A DNA stretch of 64,000 nucleotides from Melastoma dodecandrum (taxonomy: Eukaryota; Streptophyta; Magnoliopsida; Myrtales; Melastomataceae): positions 2,108,001 through 2,172,000 of the forward strand of contig JARUPY010000189.1 in NCBI GenBank assembly GCA_029817715.1, read 5' to 3'. Both the position numbers and the translations under genes were made by a program. Below the pieces are notes generated by a model, which saw nothing but the letters and a program-made list of their open reading frames with translations, ran no database searches and was not told where the DNA came from. This document shows positions 54,620 through 64,000 of this stretch, in pieces. Each line of letters starts with the position of its first letter. Positions within the stretch are counted from its first letter, which is position 1.

Positions 54620-57600
54620 AGGTTTTGCACTCGATCTCTGCTGAGAGAATCATTGGATTATTCCCTGATTGATAAGATTCCAGGTCGTCCTAATGACCGT
54701 AAGACACTTTTGGGAGAGTTGAATTGGATTTTCACTGCTGTAACAGACACAATTGCGTGGAATGTTCTGCCTCATGGTGAGGAACAAGCTTAGCTTCTGC
54801 TGGTCTCTTCTCATTTTCTTCTTGCTGGAATGAAATTACCTTTCTAATAATATAGTTTGGCCTCTGCTACGCATAATTATGATGATGTTTATGCAGATCC
54901 GTTTCAGCGATTGTTTAGACAGGATCTTTTAGTAGCAAGCTTGTTCCGGAATTTCTTACTCGCAGAGAGAATTATGCGTTCAGCGAATTGTTCGCCCATT
55001 TCTTATCCAATGTTGCCGCCAACCCATCAACATCACATGTGGGACTCCTGCCATCTTTCAAAGACTGAATCTTTTATTTGATTGTAGAACTCTCTTTAAT
55101 GTGGCTTGATTTTCCTTTAAGGGATGCTTGGGATATGGCTGCTGAAAGTTGTCTTTCTCAACTTCCTTCTTTGGTAGAGGATCCTAGTATAGAGTTTGAG
55201 GTTTGAATTCTTATTCTCTTGTTTTACCTGCTATATTGTCTGTTTTATTGTGTAACTATAACCTTATGAGATTTCTCCTATTTCTTCTGTCAAGCCCATT
55301 TTTTACTGAACAGCTAACAGCATTTGAGGTGTGGCTTGACCATGGGTCTGAGCACAAGAAACCTCCTGAGCAGTTGCCTATTGTTCTTCAGGTATTCGGT
55401 TTCTGTTTTTGAGATTATTTGTCAATTATGTTTCATGACGTTTAGTGTTTAGGGAGATGAAGTAAATTATTGTTTGCCAAATACATTTAACAGAACGTTT
55501 TTTTATCATAACTTTCTGTGTACTTGATGTTAATAATATCATACATAGTCGGAAATAAAGCCCTTCCTTTTTCAAAGGGAGTCATACTCATGCGGGACAA
55601 TGCATAAAACGGTTTTCTCAGTAATTGTTCTAGATAGGCTAATTCAATTTCTTCTGGTCATAGTGGTTTGCCCTCAGAAAACTTCTTGTTTTCTTTGAGC
55701 GTTTATTTTGGCATTTATTGTGAGGATTATCATGTTTCAAAGGGTAATCTTTGTTGTTTTTGTCTTATATGGTTATAGATGTTTTGACCTTTTCCAGGTT
55801 CTTCTCAGTCAGTGCCATAGATTTCGAGCCCTTGTCTTACTGGGAAGGTTTCTTGACATGGGACCTTGGGCTGTGGATTTGGTAATTACATCTGTGATGG
55901 TACTTTATAGTGGCCCTTTTTGTCGTGATAATGGAGTTCTATTTCATTATTATAGGCATTTTCAGTTGGAATATTTCCATACATCCTCAAGCTGTTGCCG
56001 ACAACCACACCAGAACTACGACAGATTCTTGTGTTTATCTGGACAAAACTTCTTGCCCTTGACAAGGTAGTTAATTTTAGCATGATGATAATGAAATTAA
56101 ATTTATTTAGTCATTTTAATGTGGAGACATTTCCTGAAAAAAGGTACAGTATTCCCTAATATCCTCATGGCTAAATGTTTTTGACACCATCTTAGCTGCT
56201 GAATTATATGTGTTTGGGTTTGGGTAGGGATGAGAAAATGTTGTAAGCATTTTTTTGCCATGATCATGAGATTGTTTGCTGTTCCTTTTCCCCCATCTTC
56301 CTTAATTTATGCTGCGATGTCTGAAGTCAATTTGTGATTAGTCCTGTCAGGCTGATCTAGTGAAGGATGGGGGGCACGCATACTTCATCAGGTTCCTTGA
56401 CAACCCAGAAGCATATCCAGAACAACGTGCTATGGCTGCTTTTGTCCTGGCTGTTATTGTTGATGGTCATCGGAGGGGTCAGGAGGCCTGTATTAAAGCT
56501 GGGTTGATCCATGTCTGTCTGAGGCTTCTGAAGATTTCAAATCCGCATGATGCACCAACTGAACCTTTGTTTCTTCAGTGGCTTTCCCTCTGTTTGGGAA
56601 AGGTCTGGGAGGATTTCACCAAGGCCCAGCTAATTGGTTTGGAAGCCAATGCCCCTGCTATATTTTATCCACTATTGTCGGAGCCCCAGCCGAGGTCTGT
56701 AGTGCTATTATTTTTCATTTTAATAAATTTATTTGCTGCTACAACATATTTTAGATTCTAAATACGTAATGGCGGAACTTTACCAAAGAAATATGTGATG
56801 CTAAATGAAATCATATCAGGTAAGAGCTGCTGCAGTTTTTGCTCTGGGCACTCTCCTGGATATTGGGTGGGACTCTGCATCAGATGGTGTTGGTGGAGAT
56901 GAAGATTATGATGATGATGAAAATAGTAGAGCTAATATTTCCATTCTCAAAAGCCTCCTAAATGTCGTAGGTGATGGCAGCCCTTTAGTCAGGACAGAAT
57001 GTGCTGTAGGTTAGTGATCTTTCTTATCTCTCTTGTTGGTGACTCAATGTTGTGATGAGGTATGGAAGCAATGATTGTCAGGTTATGGTTTTCTTAGGGA
57101 GACCTAGTACATTGGGCAGATTATTCTAAAGTTGCAATACTTTGTCCCTACAATTTTTGTTTTTGATTTGTTGTGGGCCTCGATGGGAATTTATTTCCTG
57201 TAAATGAACTCGTCATATTGTGGATGGTGGAAACATTGGATCCATAATGCCCTGTGGGATTAAGACTTGCCATAAGCCATTACAGTATATGATTTTGAAT
57301 CTTTTTACATAACTGTTGCTATTTATTCTACTTTAGTTGTTTTATTTAAAAAGCTGTGGCACGCCTTGCTTTTGGCCACAACAAACACCTCAAGTCAATT
57401 GCTGCTGCCTATTGGAAACCTCAGTCAAATGCTTTGATGACTTCCATTCCTTCACTGACACAAATAAAAATTACATCTGGGGGAAATTCTACTTCTCACC
57501 AAGTTGGAACTATTTTATCAAGAGTGGGCAATGATAACCTTTCTGAACCTAAAGATGGAAGGGTCTCATCTAGTGGCCCCCTTGTGTCTGGAGTAATGCA

Positions 57601-60600
57601 TGGATCTCCGTTATCTGACGATTCCTCCCAACACTCTGATTCTGCTATCATGCATGATCCTATGAGTAATGGACTGGTGAGAGGTTTTGCACCAAGACAA
57701 CTGGACAGTGCAATTTACCTGCGATGCCTATTTGCGATGCGTACTTTGTCAAGGGATCCATCTCCTTGCATTGCTAGTCTGGGTAGAAGAGTTCTTTCTA
57801 TCATCGGCATTGAACAAGTGGTCACAAATCCTCTGAAATCATGCAACAGTGTGCGGCCTGGCAAAGTCATTTCTGGGACATCAAGTCGAGCTAGACTAGC
57901 CAGATCATCTTCTTGGTTCGAGATGCATGTCACCGGTACTTAGAGCACATAGTTGATCAATATTGAGGGATTTTTTTAACATGTGCTGCTTTCTGTTCAA
58001 AGAAACTGTCTCGAGCTGTGAACTTGATATGAAGTTATATTTGCAGGTCATTTGCCATTAACTACCTTTAGGACTCCCCCTGTTAGCCCCCCTCGTCCGA
58101 GTTACTTGGCAGGATTGCATAGAGTATATTCTTTAGAGTTCAGGCCTTACGTGATGAGCTCTCCTGAGTCTGGCTTAGCTGATGCAGTCTTAGCTTCTGG
58201 AAGGACTTCTGGGGTCCCAGAACGTAGTTTTCTGCCACAATCAGCCATCTACAATTGGAGTTGTGGTCACTTCTCCAGGCCAATACTTACTTCAGCTGAT
58301 GAAGGTGATGAACTTTCAGCTAGAAGGGAGGAAAGAGAGAAATTTGCTCTGGAGAACATATCGAAGTGCCAGCACTTGAGTTAGTAAATTTGTAAATTTG
58401 TCTTTTAAGTTATTCAATTTTAGGAATTAACATTTCCTCCTCCTTTTCAGCGGTTTGTAAGTTAAATAATCCAACAGCTATCTGGAATACCAGATTCCAG
58501 ACAGGCACAGAAACAGCTTTGCTGCAACCTTTCTCTCCAATTGTGATTGCTGCTGATGAGAATGAACGTATCAGGTATGTCCATGTATATGTGTATGGAT
58601 GCTTTCCTTGAATTGTATGTTGTGTGCATCTTGCCTTCATTGATTTTTATTCTGGTGATTGTAGCTGCGCCACTTATAATTTTAGCTAAGACTTTACCAA
58701 AGGCCTTCAGCTTTTGTGAACAGCCTCTTCTTTCTACCACTTGATGCAGGCCAGCACAGAAGTTGTATATTCTTATATATGATCTTTATGGGTTCGGCGT
58801 ATATGTACGCAACTCTTATCCATGCAAATAACTGCAAACATTTTGTTTACACGTGTTACTCCCAAAACAAATGAGCCATCGAGGAGCTACTTAGCTTATA
58901 ATCTCCTTTGCGCACTGGATAGTCTTAGTTTGAATACGATTAGCTTGCTGATTTTATTCCCATTAGCATAAAATTTCAATGGGCTTTCTTTCTGCGAGTT
59001 TGCTGGAATCTTTGTTTTAGAGGAAGAAAAGACTCACTGAAGGGAGTAGGGTTTTCCTAACTTCGTTATTTGACATTTGGTTAGGGATTTATTAAAGTTA
59101 GAGCTTATGTTCAGTGATAGACCACTTCAAATCCTGCCTCTCCCACTTGTTTGTTGTAGACTTCAGAGAAGAGAAAGGAGGCATTCGTTGATGGTCCATC
59201 ATTATGCCTCTTTTCTACCTTTTGATCTAAAGAAAAAAACTCTAAGAAGTATAGTCTACTAATTTAAACCACACAATATTATTTTCATATATTACTTTGT
59301 TGACTCTTTCATGATGCACTTGTACTGTTTATGGTGCAAACTTGTACTCTTTCCACCTTTTGGACTGTTCCATCATAGATAAATTATTTGAAAAGGTAGA
59401 GTTGTTATGCTGTAATGTTTACCTGAAGATAAAACTAGTAAATCATTTTGCAATTATCATTGTGGTGCTAGAATTGATTTTGCTAGCTTTCAAATCCCTG
59501 TTTAGTCACTTAACTTCTGTATTGTTCCTGTACGTCTATATTGACGTACAATGATTGTAAAACTTTTCTTTCAGGGTTTGGAATTATGAAGAAGCAACAC
59601 TGTTGAATGGATTTAATAATCATGAGTATCCAGACAAGGGAATTTCTAAGATGTGTCTGTTAAATGAGCTTGATGAGAGCTTGCTCCTCGTTGCTTCAAG
59701 TAACATTATCTCTTTGCTCTTCTCTTAATGTCTTGGAAATAAGTTTTAGTTATGACTCAATTTAGTTGATTGGGTGCATGCAGGCCATGGGAATATTCGA
59801 GTTTGGCAGGATTATAGCTTGAAAGGCAAACAAAAGCTGGTAACAGCATTCTCTTTTATTCCTGGGCAGAAACCTGGTGTCCGAGGTTTAAATACAGTAG
59901 TTGACTGGCAGCAACAGTCGGGATATTTGGTACTACTTTATGTTAGAATTGCAATGAAAACTTGGGAAACGTTTGTGTCGTCTTAGGAATTTTTCTGACT
60001 TTACCCTTGTCTCTAGTACGCATCTGGGGAGCTATCCTCCATCATGGTCTGGGATTTGGATAAGGAGCTGCTCATTAATACTATTGATTCTGCTTCAGAC
60101 TCCAGCATTTCTGCTCTGGCATTGTGAGCCGATTCCTCTCTTGAAACTCAATAGCTATCCATAATGAAGTTTTGAAGTGTGATGACTCAAGATTGAGATT
60201 CTGGCAATACTCTGTACAAAAGAATATTGTGTTTTCCTAGAACTCATCTTTCAGAATCACTGGTGATGGATCATATATAGAGTGCCTTAAGTTGCTGCAG
60301 AAATTTATTGTTTTAGACTTTTACGTGTTTTATGTTTCACAATGCTATCTTCAGTTAATTCAGTATTGTTCTTATAATTCTTATCCTGACTGATGAATTT
60401 TGAGATGCCACGGCTTTGGCAGATTTAAAACAAAATAATCTTTTTCTTCCAACTCAATTTACCAGTCAGTTTCTCCTTGTTTGTTTGATTCTTTTATGCA
60501 CTTAGGATTCTGGGATTTCCTTCTAATCCAGATGCAGTGGGCCCATAATATATTTCAGCCTATCGATTTCTATTCCACTAATAGATGTCCGTCTATATCG

Positions 60601-60891
60601 TCAAGTTCAAACTGGAAGTTTTTTACTTGTGGAAGATCTCATTCCATATTCATCTTCAAAGTCTGAATCATGTTGGAGATGAGATATTGACTACAGTCAT
60701 TTGATGAGCTAGTATGGTTTTGTATTATGTTGTGTTTATCCTGAATTCCTTGTCATCTTCTTGTCAATTGAGTCTTTGGGATGCTTTGTGGTTTGGTGCT
60801 GTGTCTTATTCCATATGGGTTCTCTTCGGCTTTTGAGGGGCTGTGTTTCTTTTCACCCGATTTTTTTCCACATGTTAAGTTGGTCTAGGTA

Positions 60892-61652
60892 TAAAGGAAT
60901 TCAATGGAACATACTCTTCACATCTATCATTTGGCATCTATGGACACAACGGAATAGCATTGCCTTTGGCAAGCCAGACAAGAACAAGGATACACATGCT
61001 CAAATTATGCAGAGAGCAGCTAAGATACAAGCAAATCTGGGGAGTAAGAGGTATAAAGTGGACCAAGCTATATCAGGAACACTAAATAGCGAATGGGGAA
61101 TTTGGAAAGCAGACGCCAACCTACCATACACCCTAAATACAGACGCAGCAATGAAAGCAAATGATCTAAGTGTGGGACTAGGCGGAGTAATCAGGAACCA
61201 GAGCGGGTGCTGGATTGGAGGATATTGCGACAGGAACCCAAACATGAACAGCCTGCTTGCAGAAGCCACAGCTCTATACGAGGGCCTACAATTAGCTACA
61301 AACTTAGGGATCAAGCAGCTGGCCATCCAAACAGATGCCACAAGATTAGTCAAGTTCCTAAATGCAGAAGAACCTCCTCAACCTATAATCGCACCTATTC
61401 TAGATGAGTGCAGGTCGCTATTGGTGATCTCGAGGATTTCGCAATCGCACACGTCGGGAGGGGACAAAACAAGGCTGCGGATAAGCTGGCCAAAGAAGCA
61501 CTCAACCTTGAGGAGATCCCTACCACCTTTGTTTTTCCCCCAGATTTTATTTTGGACACCCTACATGGGGACATTCCATGTGCTAGGACTTCTGTAACCT
61601 AAACCCCAAACGTTGATTCTAATGCTACCTTCTTTGCTTACCAAAAAAAAAA
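60892..61652 (+). mobile_element. 5'-truncated LINE copy 2, with 15-bp target duplication
   Basis: It encodes the LINE end: ILFTSIIWHLWTQRNSIAF, then RNase H with LNTDAAMKANDLSVGLGGVI, EATALYEGLQLATNLGIKQL, and a frameshift at about 61420 before VGRGQNKAADKLAKEALN. A poly-A run ends at about 61654. AAGTTGGTCTAGGTA occurs at 60877-60891 and at 61653-61667, a perfect target-site duplication. It sits in the intron between RAPTOR WD40 exons 60017-60123 and 61824-61909, on the gene's strand. Confidence 0.9.
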
Positions 61653-62534
61653 AAGTTGGTCTAGGTACTATCCTGAATGACAAATGAAGTTTCTGTTCAG
61701 TAACCCCAATGGTGTTTCAGTGCTGGAATACCTTCTTGTTCACGTGCTATGTCATGATTCCTAATTCTGCTTTTTTTCTCTTTGCTATATTGGCAGTGCT
61801 AATGAACTTCAATAATCTTGCAGTCTACCTCTCAAGTTCATTTGGGACTTCATGCAGCTGGATTTGTGGATGGTACTGTCAGGCTATATGATGTCCGTAC
61901 ACCAGAAATGTATGTGAGAGAAATTTATTTAGTTATACCAAGGTTTTGTACATAGCAAACCTGAAAGATGGACTTGTATCCCGGTGGTTGCTCGATTCCT
62001 ATTTGCATTATATTTGTGAAGTCTAATCATTGAAAAGTAGAGCAACGATGGACTTCTCACAGTTGGTTTATTTCTCATATCTTTAAAGATATACTAAAAC
62101 TGGGGCTTTTAGAGGTTATTTCGATGACCCCACGTTTCATCAGTCTTACTTTTCATAGTTTTCATCTCCATAGAACCACGATTCTAATTTATCAACCTCT
62201 TCTAGAGCACAATATCTGTTCATATTGTTTTAGTTTATGGAAGATGTTCTTTGATCATACCGTCGTTTCTCTTTTTCAGGCTTGTGTCTTCTATGAGGCC
62301 GCATGCTAAAACAGTTGAGTGGGGATCGGTTTTCAACCGGTTCTTGATGTTACCAAAGTAAAAAGTTGCTCCTTATATATAAATATATATGAGCTCTGGT
62401 TTTCATATGCCCTTGGTTTTTCTTCAGTGTATGAATTTGGAGTACTAATAATAAAAAATGAGCAGTTTTTTCTTCTTGTTTTGTACAGTTTAGCCTACAC
62501 CCCTCCCTTGAAAAATGGCATAACCTTTAGAATA

Positions 62535-64000
62535 ATTTTTTGTTTTTGGTAGTGAAGGATAGATATCATTAGATAAGGATCGTCTGGGGTTTTAGGTTAC
62601 AGATCCCATGTTGCAAGGAATGTTGTCATGCAACAAATCCAAAATGAAATCCGGTGGGTGATCAAAAGTGCTAAGAGTCGTCCTGTCGAGAGCTTCCTTA
62701 GCTAGCTTGTCTGCAACCTTGTTTTGTCCCCTTGCAATGTGCGATATTGTAGTCTCCTCCAGCTCACACAATAGCAACCTGCATTTAGCCACGAAGGATG
62801 TTATAAAACTTGTTGGCTTCTTGGACCCATTTAGGTAGTTTACTAGTGTTGCTGCATCTGTTTGTATGGCTAAGTGCTTGATTCCTTTATCTTGAGCAAA
62901 ACTGATTCCTTCTAGGACAGCCTGTGCTTCGGCTATTAGGCAGTTTGTATTCGGTTTTCTGACACAGAAACCTCCGATCCACGTTCCTTTTTGGTCTCTG
63001 ATTACTCCTCCTAGACCCACATATAGATCACCTTCTTTAGCAGCTGCGTCTGTGTTCAGTATATAGGGCAGGTCGGGGCTAGGTTCCAATTTGTCTTGTG
63101 CTGGCGAGTATGTAATTTGAGATTCCCTATTGCCCGCAAAGTTAGCGTTTTCTGTTGTTTGGGTGCTAACTGCTCTCTGGATTCTTGTTTTGCTCCTTCC
63201 TCCTAATAGAGCTTGAAGCTCTGCTTCATTTTCCATTATTTGTGTATAGCGGTCTCTAGGGCTGAATTCCTTTCTGAAGACATTGTTGTTCCTCTGCTTC
63301 CAGAGGTGCCATGCTACTGAGGTGAATAAGATAGGCCACTGAATGTCTCTGTATGTCGCTGCATTTGCTTTTCTTGTGTTGAGATTTCCTTGTAGCCACT
63401 GTTGTGTTGTTGTTGCTGTGTTTGCCTCCTCTAGTGATTTTGGATGCTGGAATAGGTGCCATGTGATCTGTGAGATAGGGCAGTCTCTTAGTATATGGAG
63501 GGTGGTTTCAGTTTCCCATTCACATACTGGGCAAAGTTTTTCTTGTGTTATATTCCTGGTGTTAAGCATGTCTCTTGTGGGTAGTCTCTCGAACCAGCTT
63601 AACCATAAAAAGATCTTCTGCTTAGGAAGGATTGGCAATTTCCATATCCAGTTTACTTTAGCTTCTCCATAGTTTCCTTCCCTTTTGTGAGCTAGTGCGT
63701 AGGCTGATGCATTGGTGAATTCCCCATCACAAGATTGTTTTCATGTTATTTGGTCCCTAGCCGAGGTCTCATCTCTTAATGTTAAAGATGCTATATGATC
63801 CCAAATCTCCTTAGGAATGTAGTTTGTCGCTCCTATTTTCTTCCATCCTAGTTCATCGTGATAGGCAGCTACTGTCTTGTTAATTTCCACCTTGTCAAGG
63901 GGACCAATTAGTTTGTTCCTTAGGCTACCGCACCCTAACTAGTCATCCAGCTAGAATCTAGTCTGGGCTCCATTCTGAACCTTCATTCTTAGTCCTTGTC
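62535..64000 (-). mobile_element. LINE copy 3 (zinc-binding region and RNase H), continues past the window
   Basis: A 348-aa minus-strand frame (62592-63638) holds the zf-RVT region (LPKQKIFLWLSWFERLPTRD, LCPVCEWETETTLHILRDCP) and RNase H (LNTDAAAKEGDLYVGLGGVI, IAEAQAVLEGISFAQDKGIK, ISHIARGQNKVADKLAKEAL). The 3' end at about 62535 is marked by CTACCAAAAACAAAAAATT on the minus strand. Sequence to 64000 continues upstream toward the RT domain, with a stop at about 63740. Its 3' tail differs from copies 1 and 2, so it is a related subfamily. It lies in or after the RAPTOR intron that begins at 62358. Confidence 0.85.

Larger units (their letters stand above)
50973..62357 (+). pseudogene. RAPTOR1: RAPTOR1-like TOR complex 1 scaffold, N-terminal domain exons missing
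   Basis: RAPTOR presents substrates to TOR kinase in TORC1. Readable exons: 50973-51362 (MALGYLMVSRFSQLS...), 52052-52154 ([20 protein letters not shown]), 54620-54776, 54897-55038, 55122-55200, about 55295/55314-55391, 55798-55881, 55956-56066, 56342-56694, 56820-57009, 57354-57935, about 58047-58379, 58451-58574, 59575-59699, 59784-59929, 60017-60123, 61824-61909, 62280-62357. They cover the end of RNC, HEAT repeats ([18 protein letters not shown]) and WD40 repeats ([14 protein letters not shown]). About 150 residues of the caspase-like RNC domain between ECWI and FCTRSL are absent; LINE and hAT pieces lie there. Splicing 52154 to 54620 gives a stop after seven codons. Further one-base losses sit at junctions 56694/56820 and 60123/61824, and about 7 bases are lost near 62315. 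The 55200/55295 junction is also out of phase. The locus runs past 62357, probably beyond the window. Confidence 0.8.

Noticed and set aside
55020..55125. Loss of a splice donor after HHMW in the RAPTOR locus
   Set aside because: The expected donor is absent at TGGGAC, but a GT two codons earlier (CACAT|GTGGGA) joins in frame to 55122 with loss of one Trp only, so it is not clear damage.
1..64000. tRNA, rRNA or other structured RNA genes
   Set aside because: I found no tRNA-like A and B box pairs in a plausible fold, no rRNA stretches and no clear snoRNA boxes by eye; a covariance-model search would be needed to exclude them.

Overview
The window is nuclear DNA from a flowering plant. It has intron-containing genes of plant-specific families (group I WRKY factor, patellin, plant DUF7870/FkbM-type protein, plant-type RAPTOR) in a background of plant Ty1-copia, Tat/Ogre-type Ty3-gypsy, MULE, hAT and LINE sequence. 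The exons of the WRKY, patellin and methyltransferase-like genes are GC-rich and the spacers AT-rich. I cannot name the species from this.

Region 1 (1-25.7 kb) is a nested transposon block. A decayed copia element has its reverse transcriptase cut in two, with the halves about 22 kb apart (333-1991 and 24107-25172, then a 500-bp 3' LTR). Between them lie (i) one end of a Tat/Ogre-type element B: an LTR-like unit of about 3.7 kb (1992-5692) carrying fragments of three host genes, followed by an array of small hairpin repeats; and (ii) element A, a Tat/Ogre-type retrotransposon of about 16.3 kb on the minus strand with both LTRs (7815-10949 and 20869-24106), PBS, PPT, a DUF7745 ORF1, RT, RNase H, archaeal-type RNase H and integrase. 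Its gag core and protease N-terminus are deleted and the pol frame is broken.

Region 2 (26-44 kb) is the gene-bearing part. It has a five-exon group I WRKY gene of WRKY33 type (28595-30641, +) with a W-box cluster just upstream; a 3'-truncated copia pseudogene (about 31.7-34.5 kb); an intronless membrane-anchored protein with two methyltransferase-like folds (35494-37005, +); and a four-exon patellin-6-like SEC14/GOLD gene (41696-43268, -).

Region 3 (44-50.5 kb) is DNA-transposon territory: a GTAC-rich inverted-arm element, a decayed MULE transposase gene (-), a foldback MITE with very long arms and a GC-rich element with inverted ends of about 65 bp. Region 4 (50.97 kb to past the end) is a RAPTOR1-like locus (TORC1 scaffold). 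Its exons can be followed to the WD40 repeats, but the exons for most of the N-terminal caspase-like RNC domain are absent. In their place lie a LINE tail and a hAT transposase fragment, and several indels break the frame further on, so I read it as a pseudogene. Two more LINE copies sit in its later introns. No RNA genes, CRISPR arrays or prokaryotic features were seen.
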